Part shown: positions 32,462 through 40,431 of the stretch, one piece after another
Layout of the letters: each line of letters opens with the position of its first letter
Numbering within the stretch: the first letter of the stretch is position 1
DNA from: CAYQQU01 sp964419545
Lineage (GTDB): Bacteria; Bacteroidota; Bacteroidia; Chitinophagales; Saprospiraceae
Assembly: GCA_964419545.1 (NCBI GenBank)
Contig: CAYQQU010000020.1
Location: forward strand, 16,228-80,227
Direction of reading: 5' to 3'
Length of the DNA: 64,000 nt
Notes under the pieces: generated by a model
The model's database searches: none
What the model was told of the DNA's origin: nothing
Seen by the model: the letters and a program-made list of their open reading frames with translations, nothing else
Translations under genes and position numbers: made by a program

Positions 32462-34033
32462 TTACCTTTTGTTGTGTAAAAATACCCGAACGGCGCGGGC
32501 TACGTTCTGCCCGTCCATAGCTGCGGAGATGATGCCGCCCGCGTAGCCGGCGCCTTCGCCGGCGGGGAACAGTCCGGCCACGTCTTCGTGTTGGTAGGTC
32601 TCCCGGTTGCGGGGGATGCGCACGGGGGCGCTGGTGCGGCTTTCCACTCCGATGACGTTGGCTTCGGCCGTGAAGTAGCCTTTCATTTTCCGGTCGAACG
32701 CCTGGAAACTGCGCCGCAGCCGCTGGTAGAAAGCGGGGGGCAGGAGTTCGTGCAGCGGCGCCGGGCGCAGGCCCGGGATGTAGGAACTGGGCGGGAGGTC
32801 CGTTGACGGGCGCCCCGCCACGAAGTCGGTCAGCCGTTGCGCCGGCGCCTGCTGGCCGCCGTCGCCGGACGCGAACATGGCGCGCTCTATTTCCTGCTGG
32901 AAAGCGAGCGCGGCGAAGGGGCCGTGCCGGGCGTAAGGGGCGAGGTCTTCCATTTCGACGGCCACGACGATGCCGGAGTTGGCGTAGGCGGAATCGCGGC
33001 GCGACATCGACATACCGTTGACGACCAGCTCGCCGGGGGCGGTCGCTGCGGGCACCACCAGCCCGCCGGGGCACATGCAAAAGGAGAAAACGCCGCGGCC
33101 GTCAACCTGTACTGCCAGCCGGTAGCTGGCTGCGGGCAGGTGGGCGTCCCGCGGTTCCTGATTGTACTGGATGCGGTCGATGAGGCGCTGCGGGTGCTCC
33201 ACGCGTACGCCCAGCGCGAAGGGTTTGGCTTCGATGCGGACGGCTCGTCGCTGCAGCATTTCGTAGATGTCGCGCGCCGAATGGCCGGTGGCGAGGACGA
33301 CGGCTTCGGCGTAGTGTTCGGCTTCGCCGTTGACCTGCACGCCGCGAATGCGTCCTTTGTCGATCAGCAGGTCGGTCACCTGGCTGTCGAAGTGGATCTC
33401 GCCGCCGTAGTGGCGGATCGTCTCCCGGATATTGGCTACGATCTTGGGCAGCTTATTGGAGCCGATGTGCGGATGGGCGTCGATGAGTATGTCGGATACG
33501 GCGCCGTGTTCGACCAGCAGGCGCAGTGCTTTTTCGATATTGCCGCGCTTGTGGGAGCGCGTGTACAGTTTTCCGTCGGAATAGGTTCCGGCGCCGCCCT
33601 CGCCGAAGCAGTAGTTGGAGTGGGGATTGACCTGCCCGAACTGCTGGATGGCCCGCAGGTCGCGCCGCCGGGCGCGTACGTCCTTGCCGCGGTCGAAGAG
33701 GACCGGTCGCAGGCCCAGCTCGATGAGCTCGAGGGCGGCGAAATACCCGGCGGGCCCGGCGCCCACGATGATGACGTGCGGCCGGTCGGAGACGTCGCGG
33801 AAGCACGAGAGGATAGCCGGCTCGGAGGCAGGCGGCTCTCCGGAGCAGACGGCGACCCGCAGCCGGAAGACGGGCGACTTGCCGCGCGCATCGACGGAGC
33901 GGCGCAGCGGGACGACTTCGTCGATCCGGCCGGGCGCGATGCCGGCCGCCCGGGCGGCGCGCTTTAAAATGGCCGCTTCGTCCGACGCTTCGGCGGGCGG
34001 CAGTTTGATTTCCACTTCCTTTCTCACATTCAC
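32462..34033 (-). CDS. FAD-dependent dehydrogenase (COG2509-type)
   Basis: 523 aa. An N-terminal ~90-residue domain (MNVRKEVEIKLPPAEASDE ...) precedes a Rossmann FAD-binding motif VIIVGAGPAGYFAALELIELG. The central region has GGAGTYSDGKLYTR and ATGHSARDIYEML, and the C-terminal FAD motif is LFPAGEGAGYAGGI. This matches the uncharacterised COG2509 FAD-dependent dehydrogenases. Cytosolic, substrate unknown. It is followed at 61 bp by the DoxX gene and preceded at 17 bp by a small secreted protein gene on the same strand. Confidence 0.9.
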   Translation of the reverse strand: MNVRKEVEIKLPPAEASDEAAILKRAARAAGIAPGRIDEVVPLRRSVDARGKSPVFRLRVAVCSGEPPASEPAILSCFRDVSDRPHVIIVGAGPAGYFAALELIELGLRPVLFDRGKDVRARRRDLRAIQQFGQVNPHSNYCFGEGGAGTYSDGKLYTRSHKRGNIEKALRLLVEHGAVSDILIDAHPHIGSNKLPKIVANIRETIRHYGGEIHFDSQVTDLLIDKGRIRGVQVNGEAEHYAEAVVLATGHSARDIYEMLQRRAVRIEAKPFALGVRVEHPQRLIDRIQYNQEPRDAHLPAASYRLAVQVDGRGVFSFCMCPGGLVVPAATAPGELVVNGMSMSRRDSAYANSGIVVAVEMEDLAPYARHGPFAALAFQQEIERAMFASGDGGQQAPAQRLTDFVAGRPSTDLPPSSYIPGLRPAPLHELLPPAFYQRLRRSFQAFDRKMKGYFTAEANVIGVESRTSAPVRIPRNRETYQHEDVAGLFPAGEGAGYAGGIISAAMDGQNVARAVRVFLHNKR

Positions 34034-34050
34034 ATTTTTACCTGCCCGCT

Positions 34051-34479
34051 TTACCGCTCTCCCGGCGGGGCTTTGCGGGGCCGGACCCAGCGGGTGGAGT
34101 CGGCCTGGCTAAACGTATCGGGTATAAAAAAGCGCACTACCACCACTTCCGAGCATTCGCCTTTCAGGGTTTTGATGGGGTCGCGTTTAGGGTCGAAAGC
34201 AGTGACCCGGAGGGTGTCCGCCTGCAGTTCGGCCTCCAGTTTATAGCGTCCCTTTTCGATAAAGTGGTTGAGAATGCCTTCGGAGGCGTCGTAGAGCTGG
34301 GCTTTCGTTTCCACGAGGATGTTGTCGCCGGCCCAGGTCTCCACCGAAAGGTTGCCGGGCAGTTCGAAGGTTATGACGTGGGCGGTGTCGAGGGTAAAGG
34401 ACTGGTGCATCACCCGCTGCAGCTGAGCGGCGAGCGGGTTGGCGCCAATTAGGATCAGGCCGAAAAGCAGGATGCGCAT
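34051..34479 (-). CDS. Small secreted protein, paralogue of the next upstream gene
   Basis: 142 aa from the ATG at 34479, which begins a clean signal peptide (MRILLFGLILIGANPLAAQ); an earlier in-frame ATG would place the hydrophobic stretch internally. The mature part shares a pattern with the protein at 34641-35081: ELPGNLSVETW / DLPGSVEVKTW, a conserved GRY in IEKGRYKLEA / VQYGRYNLIA, and VVRFFIP / SFLVFAP. No known domain recognised; the beta-rich layout resembles short adhesin-like (DUF4097-type) beta-solenoids. Probably periplasmic or surface-exposed. Confidence 0.8.
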   Translation of the reverse strand: MRILLFGLILIGANPLAAQLQRVMHQSFTLDTAHVITFELPGNLSVETWAGDNILVETKAQLYDASEGILNHFIEKGRYKLEAELQADTLRVTAFDPKRDPIKTLKGECSEVVVVRFFIPDTFSQADSTRWVRPRKAPPGER

Positions 34480-34570
34480 AAGGGTCGAGTTATTCTGTAA
34501 ATCATGGGCCATAGCAGGTAAACCTTATTTCTGTCCCATTACTAAACCGGGGTTCGCTGCAAAAATAAAA

Positions 34571-34600
34571 GGGCGTGATGACAAAGTGATCATCACGCCC
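34571..34600 (-). terminator. Intrinsic terminator between the two paralogous secreted proteins
   Basis: Stem gggcgtgatga / tcatcacgccc with an 8-nt loop, followed on the minus strand by a TTTTATTTTT tract. It lies 41 bp past the stop of the 146-aa protein gene. Confidence 0.75.
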
Positions 34601-34640
34601 TCTGGAAAACGCAAAAAAGCGGGGCTTGGTTGCAATGGGG

Positions 34641-35081
34641 TTACAAACCGCCGGGGGCGTCGGCCGGAGCGAGGAAGGTGGAAGCGGCGTCCGGGATCTC
34701 GATCTGCACCCCTTCCGGAGCGAAGACGAGGAAAGAGACCTTTTCGTCGAGCCGGCGGTCGCCGACTTTGACCGGTTTTTTCAGGCCGGGCGCGAAAACT
34801 TTGATGCCTTCGCTTTCCTGAGTAGCGATCAGGTTGTAGCGGCCGTACTGCACCAGCGTTTTCAGCAGCGCCACGTTGCTGTTGGGCAGGGCGATGTTCA
34901 GCTGGACGCGCATCGTCGGGCTCTTCCAGGTTTTGACTTCCACCGAACCAGGCAGGTCGAGCGTTACGGTTTCATTGCCGTGCAGGTTGAACGATTTTAC
35001 GAGCGTTTTCTCGACGGGCTGCCCGGCGGCGAAAACGGCCGTAAATAAAAAGATGGCGATGGTTGGTAAAATTTTGTTCAT
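34641..35081 (-). CDS. Small secreted protein, paralogue of the next downstream gene
   Basis: 146 aa with a signal peptide (MNKILPTIAIFLFTAVFAAG). The mature region (VTLDLPGSVEVKTWKSP ... LVQYGRYNLIA ... KVSFLVFAPEGVQIEIP) aligns with the neighbouring 142-aa protein, indicating an old tandem duplication. No catalytic motif visible. Function unknown; probably periplasmic. Confidence 0.8.
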   Translation of the reverse strand: MNKILPTIAIFLFTAVFAAGQPVEKTLVKSFNLHGNETVTLDLPGSVEVKTWKSPTMRVQLNIALPNSNVALLKTLVQYGRYNLIATQESEGIKVFAPGLKKPVKVGDRRLDEKVSFLVFAPEGVQIEIPDAASTFLAPADAPGGL

Positions 35082-35253
35082 AACGGACCTCCTGTATTTT
35101 AGGTTGTTTAAATTAATGTATTACTTTTTTGCGAAAAAGTCAAATCGCCGAATATTTTACGGCCAAATGGGGTTTTCGCGGAATCGACATTGGATGAGGT
35201 CTTGCGTGCGCCGGCAGTCGCTCACCTTCCTTTGACGATGAGCTGTAAAAGGT

Positions 35254-35294
35254 AAACCGGATTTAGGGGCGAAAAATTCCGGTTGCTTTTTTTT
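35254..35294 (+). terminator. Hairpin with T-run downstream of kdsA
   Basis: aaccgga and tccggtt pair around a 16-nt loop and are followed by a T8 run on the plus strand. It lies just past the kdsA stop, although the T-run points to plus-strand termination; it may block antisense transcription. Confidence 0.4.
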
Positions 35295-35325
35295 AACACA
35301 TTTTTAAGCGCTGGGACAGCGCCGG

Positions 35326-36153
35326 TTATCCTTGGGCCGTTCCCGGCAGGGCCTGTCTCAGCCGCACCAGTTGTTCCAGCAGCGGTTCTAGTTGGTCCAG
35401 CGGCAGCATGTTGGCGCCGTCGGATTTGGCTTCCTGCGGGCGGGGGTGCGTCTCGATAAACAGCCCGTCGGCGCCCGCGGCGATGCCGGCGCGGGCGATG
35501 GTGGCGATCAGGCGCGGCCGCCCGCCGGTGACGCCGCTTGCCTGGTTGGGTTGTTGCAGGGAGTGGGTGCAATCCAGCACCACGGGCGTCCCCATCGCCT
35601 GCATGACGGGCAGGCCCCGAAAGTCCACCACCAGGTCCTGGTAGCCGAAAGTCGTGCCCCGCTCGGTGAGCCATACCTGGTCGTTGCCCGACTCCCGGAC
35701 TTTATCCACGGCGAAGCGCATGGCTTCCGGGCTCATAAATTGTCCTTTTTTGATGTTCACGGTCTTCCCGGTCTGGGCGGCGGCGACCAGCAGGCTGGTC
35801 TGCCGGCACAGGAATGCAGGTATTTGCAGTACGTCGACGTACCCGGCGGCGAGGGCGGCCTCGGCGTCGGCATGGATATCGGTGGTGACCGGCAGGTCGA
35901 AGGTTTGGCCGACTTCCCGGAGGATGGCCAGTGCTTTTTCGTCGCCGATGCCGGTAAAGGAATCGAGGCGCGACCGGTTGGCCTTGCGGTACGAACCTTT
36001 GAAGAGGTACGGGATCGCCAGGCGATCGCACAGCCGGTTGACGTGTTCGGCGATCTCCAGTGCGATCTCGCGGCCTTCAATGGCGCAGGGGCCGGCGATC
36101 AGGAAAAAGTTGCCGGAATCGAGGTGGCGAAGACGGGGGAGTCGGTCGAGCAT
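35326..36153 (-). CDS. kdsA: 3-deoxy-8-phosphooctulonate synthase (KdsA)
   Basis: 275 aa from the ATG at 36153, the normal family length; longer upstream starts read through a repeat element and are spurious. It condenses PEP with arabinose 5-phosphate to Kdo-8-phosphate for lipopolysaccharide core. Family segments: FFLIAGPCAIEG, FKGSYRKANRSR, TDIHA, QIPAFLCRQT, NIKKGQF, ERGTTFGYQDLVVDFRG, CTHSLQQPN and IETHPRPQEAKSDG. A perfect terminator-like hairpin with nine T lies 30 bp before the start. Confidence 0.95.
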   Translation of the reverse strand: MLDRLPRLRHLDSGNFFLIAGPCAIEGREIALEIAEHVNRLCDRLAIPYLFKGSYRKANRSRLDSFTGIGDEKALAILREVGQTFDLPVTTDIHADAEAALAAGYVDVLQIPAFLCRQTSLLVAAAQTGKTVNIKKGQFMSPEAMRFAVDKVRESGNDQVWLTERGTTFGYQDLVVDFRGLPVMQAMGTPVVLDCTHSLQQPNQASGVTGGRPRLIATIARAGIAAGADGLFIETHPRPQEAKSDGANMLPLDQLEPLLEQLVRLRQALPGTAQG

Positions 36154-36183
36154 AACGGTTTTTAAATCGAAAAGTAAAAAAAA

Positions 36184-36203
36184 GCCTCCCTGGTAGGGGA
36201 GGC
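36184..36203 (-). terminator. Terminator-like hairpin in front of kdsA
   Basis: A 7-bp stem (gcctccc/gggaggc) with a 6-nt loop and T9 run on the minus strand, ending about 20 nt before the kdsA ATG. It either ends an upstream transcript or acts as an attenuator in a kdsA leader. Confidence 0.6.
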
Positions 36204-36226
36204 CCGTTCGGTTGTATTTAGTCCGC

Positions 36227-36482
36227 CAACTCAGAGCTTGTTTGGAGGTAGTCATTTTGGCTGCAAAACCCAGCTTTTGGAACCTCCCTGTGGCATTTTT
36301 CCGGCCCGTAGCGCTGCTATGAGCCGGAAAAATCCCTTCGGGAGAACCCAAAATCTGAGTTTTTCGCTTCAAAAGCACTACCTCCAAACAAGCTCTCAGA
36401 ATTTGCGATTGCTGACTTGCTATTTTTTTCGCCTTGCGAGCTAAAAAAATAGCTGCGCCATAATTTCACAAATCCTGAGTTG
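36227..36482. mobile_element. Element B: small inverted-repeat element split by element A
   Basis: Outer arms caactcag (36227-36234) and ctgagttg (36475-36482), with inner arms around A7/T7 tracts (gctattttttt / aaaaaaatagc). Without the 165 bp contributed by element A and one copy of its target, it is about 91 bp and fully palindromic in layout. Non-coding. Confidence 0.6.
36235..36394. mobile_element. Element A: 160-bp MITE with 5-bp target duplication inside element B
   Basis: Terminal inverted repeats agcttgtttggaggtag / ctacctccaaacaagct. Flanked by a perfect 5-bp direct repeat ctcag (36230-36234, 36395-36399). No open frame of substance. Confidence 0.75.
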
Positions 36483-36526
36483 TTGGAATATAAAACAGGA
36501 CAATCATTTTGATTGCCCCGGATACG

Positions 36527-37099
36527 TTACAGTTTGTATTGTACCCCGACGTTCAGGATCGAGATCCCGAAACCGACCTCCCCGAAGATACCGAGGCGCT
36601 CGCCCGGGAAGTAGGCCGAGCCTACGAAGCCGCTGAAAGAAAAGCGGTCGCCGTTCGGGCGGCTATACGAAGGCTGCGGTTGTTCGCTCTTTTCGTCGTC
36701 GCCGTCGAAAGCGCTTTGGCTTACGTCGGCCGTATTATAGCCCAGCAGGAACCCGCCGTACAGGTCCCACTTTTCAAAACCGGAAGTGTGGGCGGCGGCG
36801 CGCAGGCCGAGGATGTACGAATCGTTGATGATGTGATTCTCGACGCCGTCGGAAGCCAGTTGGCGGCTGACTTCGGAATTTGAGTAGGCAGCATAGGCGC
36901 CCAGGCTGAAGTTATCGGCCACCCGGTAGGCGAGGTTCAGGCTCAGCGGCGGAACCGTCATTTTCGCACCGTCGGCGGCGTAGGTGGACAGCAGACCGAT
37001 ACCGGCGCCGATGTTGAGATCCCCCTGCTTGAGAACCTGGCTGTGGGCAAATGTCGTAAAGAGCGCGCTCAGGCAAAAGACCAGCATAAATTTCTTCAT
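36527..37099 (-). CDS. Outer-membrane beta-barrel protein
   Basis: 190 aa with signal peptide (MKKFMLVFCLSALFTTFAHS). The mature part alternates short amphipathic strands and ends in aromatic-terminated strands (ISILNVGVQYKL), typical of small porin-like 8-stranded barrels of Bacteroidota. The most acidic/polar loop is DGDDEKSEQPQPSYSRPNGD. Substrate or role unknown. A good promoter (TTG-N20-TACATTTG) lies 38-68 bp upstream. Confidence 0.82.
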   Translation of the reverse strand: MKKFMLVFCLSALFTTFAHSQVLKQGDLNIGAGIGLLSTYAADGAKMTVPPLSLNLAYRVADNFSLGAYAAYSNSEVSRQLASDGVENHIINDSYILGLRAAAHTSGFEKWDLYGGFLLGYNTADVSQSAFDGDDEKSEQPQPSYSRPNGDRFSFSGFVGSAYFPGERLGIFGEVGFGISILNVGVQYKL

Positions 37100-37136
37100 G
37101 ATCGAATCGTTTTTTTCGCTTTGTTGTTTTCTGATA

Positions 37137-37167
37137 CAAATGTAGAAGTATGCGGCATGCCAGTCAA
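37137..37167 (-). promoter_or_regulatory. Predicted promoter of the outer-membrane barrel gene
   Basis: Minus strand: TTG at 37167-37165, 20-nt spacer, TACATTTG at 37144-37137, matching the Bacteroidota TTG / TAnnTTTG pattern. Confidence 0.6.
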
Positions 37168-37582
37168 GTTGTTTTGTGAAATTTTATTTTGTTTCACGCG
37201 TTAACAATCCCTTAATGAAAAATAAAAAATTGTTAATAAGTGTTATTTTGAATTTAGTTTTGAAAAAACGGCCTCTGAGGAATTAAGTACGGCGGGGGCG
37301 GCCCGGGGCGGAATTAATTTTTTTGATCGCGACGAAAAGCGGGGGCGCAGTGGATTTAAAACCGGTTAAAGGGTTGAGAGCCAACAGCTTCAGGTGGATT
37401 CCCCGCCGGCCTGAAGCCGGAAAGAAGGGGGAAGAAATGGGAATTTTGTCCTCAGTAACGAAACCATTACCATAACGATCGGGGAATCAAAAAAGATACA
37501 TTCCGGTTGGGAAAATGGTATGCGGTTCTCCGGAAAAATACCGCATTTTTGATATGTTTTTCGAATGTAAATCACCCGAACC
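37168..37582. other. Intergenic stretch without recognisable gene
   Basis: About 415 A/T-richer bases upstream of the phosphoesterase gene. No conserved frame or inverted repeat is evident; it should hold that gene's promoter but I could not place one. Confidence 0.45.
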
Positions 37583-38809
37583 ATGCGAATATTGCTGTTG
37601 CTTATTTTTTTATTGCTGATCGACCTTTATGCCTTTCAGGCATTGCGGTGGCTTACCCAGAGTTGGAGCCCTTCCGTTCGCTGGGTCGGCGCCCTGGTTT
37701 TCTGGTCGGCGCCGGTGCTGGTCCTGGCGATGACTGTCGCCGGCGCTTTCGTCGACCTCCAGGCCTGGAACAAGCCGCTGGCGGCTTACGTGCGGGCCGT
37801 GCTTTTCATTGTTTATCTGGCGAAGGTGCTGTTGCTGATCCCCTTCATTATCGACGACCTGCGGCGGCTGGCCGCCTGGGCTTTCCGGCGGATGGCCGAT
37901 AGTGCGCCTTCTGCGCCGGGACGTTCGCGCTTTCTGGCGCAGGCGGGGGCGCTGCTGGGTGGGATCCCGCTGGTATTGCTCACCTACGGCTTGCTGGGCA
38001 ACGCCTATCGCTACCGGCTGCGCCGCGAGGCGGTGCGGCTGCCGGAGCTGCCCCGGTCGCTCGACGGGCTGCGCATCGTCCAGATCTCGGATATCCATTC
38101 CGGAAGTTTTACGTTCAAGGAGCCGGTGCGCTCGGCTATCGACCTGATCAACCAACAGCAGGCCGACCTGGTGTTTTTCACCGGCGACCTGGTCAACGAC
38201 CTCGCCGATGAGATGGAACCTTTCATGGATGTGTTCGACAAGATCAAAGCGCGCTACGGCGTCTTTTCGGTCCTGGGCAATCACGACTACGGGGTGTACG
38301 TGGAATGGGAGAGCCCGGAAGCTAAGCAGCGCAATGTCGAAGCCGTAAAGGACGTGCACCGGCGGCTCGGTTGGAACCTGTTGCTGAACGAAAACCGCCT
38401 GGTGGACGTCAACGGCCAGAAAGTGGCGGTCATCGGCGTGGAGAACTATTCGGTCTACGACCGCTTTCCTACCTATGGCGACCTGGAGAAGGCGCACCGG
38501 GGCGCGGAGAACGCTCCGCTGAAGCTGCTCCTGTCGCACGACCCCTCGCACTGGGAAGCGCAGGTGACGAAGGCGTTCCGGGATATCGCCCTGACGTTCT
38601 CCGGGCACACCCACGGCTTTCAGTTCGGCGTGGAGATCCCCGGCTGGATCAAATGGAGCCCCGCGCAATTGATGTACAAACAATGGGCGGGCCTGTACCA
38701 AAAAGGCCGGCAGTACCTCTACGTCAACCGCGGCCTCGGCTTCATCGGCTACCCCGGCCGCGTGGGCATCCTGCCGGAAATTACCGTGGTGGATATTTTT
38801 GCAGGTTAA
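37583..38809 (+). CDS. Membrane-anchored metallophosphoesterase
   Basis: 408 aa. Four hydrophobic segments occupy about residues 1-145, then a calcineurin-like phosphoesterase domain with the complete metal-binding set: DIHSG, GDLVND, LGNHDYG, LLSHDP and GHTHGFQ. The layout matches YkuE/YaeI-type membrane phosphoesterases that act on membrane-associated phosphoesters such as UDP-2,3-diacylglucosamine analogues or lipids. Substrate not determinable. The next gene (GNAT) starts 45 bp downstream. Confidence 0.92.
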   Translation: MRILLLLIFLLLIDLYAFQALRWLTQSWSPSVRWVGALVFWSAPVLVLAMTVAGAFVDLQAWNKPLAAYVRAVLFIVYLAKVLLLIPFIIDDLRRLAAWAFRRMADSAPSAPGRSRFLAQAGALLGGIPLVLLTYGLLGNAYRYRLRREAVRLPELPRSLDGLRIVQISDIHSGSFTFKEPVRSAIDLINQQQADLVFFTGDLVNDLADEMEPFMDVFDKIKARYGVFSVLGNHDYGVYVEWESPEAKQRNVEAVKDVHRRLGWNLLLNENRLVDVNGQKVAVIGVENYSVYDRFPTYGDLEKAHRGAENAPLKLLLSHDPSHWEAQVTKAFRDIALTFSGHTHGFQFGVEIPGWIKWSPAQLMYKQWAGLYQKGRQYLYVNRGLGFIGYPGRVGILPEITVVDIFAG

Positions 38810-38854
38810 CGAAAAAACGTCCTGTCAATTTTACCAAGCGAAAAAATCATCCCC

Positions 38855-39367
38855 ATGACTTTCACCCTCCGCCCCTGGGCCCTCAAAGACCTCGACACCC
38901 TGGTTCACTATGCCGACAACCCCCGCATTGCCGGCAATCTGACCGACCAATTCCCGCACCCCTATACCCGCGAATCCGGCGAGCGTTTCATCCTGCTGGC
39001 TACCGGACAGACGCCCAACCACATCCTCGCCATCGACGTGGACGGCCGGGCCGTCGGCGCCGTCGGCCTCCATCCGCAAAAAGATATTTACCGCAAAAAC
39101 GCCGAAATGGGCTACTGGCTGGCCGAGCCCTACTGGGGCCGGGGGATCATGACGCAGGCCGTGCGACAGATGGTGAATTATGGTTTCGACCGCTGGGACA
39201 TCACGCGCATCTATGCGCGCCCGTTCGGCCGGAACATCGCTTCGCAGCGGGTGCTGGAAAAAGCCGGCTTCACCCTGGAAGCCCGCCTGGAAAAGACCAT
39301 CTTCAAAAGCGGGGTCTTTGAGGATGAACTGATCTATGCGGTGCGGCGGGAAGGGGGGGGAGGTTGA
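38855..39367 (+). CDS. GNAT acetyltransferase, RimJ/RimL type
   Basis: 170 aa. Family segments include MTFTLRPWALKDLDTLVHYADNP, GAVGLHPQKDIYRKNAEMGYWLAEPYWGRGIM (acetyl-CoA-binding motif A) and NIASQRVLEKAGF. RimJ/RimL enzymes acetylate protein N-termini, antibiotics or other amines; target unknown. The C-terminal REGGGG tail and the TGA stop (39365-39367) are formed by the start of a (GAGGTT)n array, so the repeat has altered the C-terminus. Confidence 0.92.
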   Translation: MTFTLRPWALKDLDTLVHYADNPRIAGNLTDQFPHPYTRESGERFILLATGQTPNHILAIDVDGRAVGAVGLHPQKDIYRKNAEMGYWLAEPYWGRGIMTQAVRQMVNYGFDRWDITRIYARPFGRNIASQRVLEKAGFTLEARLEKTIFKSGVFEDELIYAVRREGGGG

Positions 39368-39381
39368 GGTTGAGGTTGAGG
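39360..39381 (+). repeat. (GAGGTT)n array overlapping the GNAT stop codon
   Basis: Three and two-thirds GAGGTT units followed at once by ggctccgcgggg. The array supplies the stop codon of the acetyltransferase. Confidence 0.85.
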
Positions 39382-39573
39382 GGCTCCGCGGGGTAGCTTC
39401 GAAGCTGCGCCCGGAGGTAACCGCCGGCGGTCGCTCTACTAAACGGGATTTACCGCATAGCCGGCAGGGCAGGGAGGCGGCCTCAAAGATTCATGCCCTC
39501 CAAGGTCAGGAGAGAACACCGGCAGCCCTTCCCGGAGGGCCGGATATTTCATTTTCTGTTTGGCGTCCGGGTT

Positions 39574-39659
39574 AGAGCATGTTTAGAGCTTGCTTCTATT
39601 GCAAATCAACAGGTTCCTAACCTGTTGATTTGCATAACGAACCCGCCCCAAACATCTCT
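39574..39659. mobile_element. Element C copy 1 (86-bp inverted-repeat element)
   Basis: Arms of about 40 bp with mismatches, from agagcatgttt at the left to aaacatctct at the right, meeting at a perfect core (caaatcaacaggtt / aacctgttgatttg). A second copy with a longer middle is at 42180-42326. It lies in a 489-bp gap (39368-39856) with no recognisable gene. Confidence 0.7.
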
Positions 39660-39856
39660 TAGTGTATTTTATACATTATGACTTCCTTCCCCTTTCCGCC
39701 TCTCCGGTGTTGCCAAACCCTTTTATTGCAGGGCTTTTAGGTTGAAATTAGCCAGGGTTGACCCAGGCGAAACCCGAGAAAACCGCTCACCTTTTGTCAC
39801 CTTGGGTGTTATCTATCCGTTATTGCGTACGAACACCAAAAGGCGAAAAACAGACC

Positions 39857-40423
39857 ATGAACGTCATCCTGAGAATACTGCATCCGGCGGAGCGTTACCG
39901 TTTTCGGGAGCACCTGCTCCGGCTATCCCCGGAGGACCTTTACCTGCGTTTCGGCACTGCCGTCAAACCGCAATGGATTCACCGCTATGTCGACGGCATT
40001 CCGTACCGCGACCCCATCGTCGGCGCGTTTAACGAAGAGCTGGAGCTGGTCGGCGCCATCCACATCGGCCTGCACCGGCGCGGCGGAAGGCGGGAGGTGG
40101 AGATCGGCCTCAGCGTCGAATCGGCATACCGCAACCGGGGCCTGGGTTCGCGCCTGCTGCGCCGCGCCGTCGTCTGGGCGGAGAGCCGCGGCATCCACCG
40201 GCTTTTCTTGTTCTGTATGCCCGACAACCGGCCCATGCTGCGCGTCGCCCGGAAAAACGGCGCCAAGGTGCGCTGGACGGAAGACGGCGGCGAAGCCTGC
40301 CTCACCCTGCGCCGCCCCACGCCCGCGAGCTGGTGGCGCGAGGCCCTGGCCGTCCAGCAAGGCTGGTGGCAACTGCAGGCGGTCGCCCTGCGACGGGGGA
40401 AGGCATGGGGAAGAGTGGCTTGA
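39857..40423 (+). CDS. GNAT-family acetyltransferase
   Basis: 188 aa from the ATG at 39857 (MNVILRILHPAERYRFREHL); the longer in-frame start at 39758 lies in non-conserved sequence. The fold shows the acetyl-CoA motif VESAYRNRGLGSRLLRRAV, and the C-terminal part is LFCMPDNRPMLRVARKNGAK. The LLRLSPEDLYLRFG opening recalls GNAT domains in the Pat family of protein lysine acetyltransferases. It is convergent with the decarboxylase gene (8-bp gap). Confidence 0.88.
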   Translation: MNVILRILHPAERYRFREHLLRLSPEDLYLRFGTAVKPQWIHRYVDGIPYRDPIVGAFNEELELVGAIHIGLHRRGGRREVEIGLSVESAYRNRGLGSRLLRRAVVWAESRGIHRLFLFCMPDNRPMLRVARKNGAKVRWTEDGGEACLTLRRPTPASWWREALAVQQGWWQLQAVALRRGKAWGRVA

Positions 40424-40431
40424 GCCAGGGG

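Noticed and set aside
36154..36387. N-terminal extension of kdsA to an ATG at 36387
   Set aside because: It reads through elements A/B and a terminator; family length and the conserved start support 36153.
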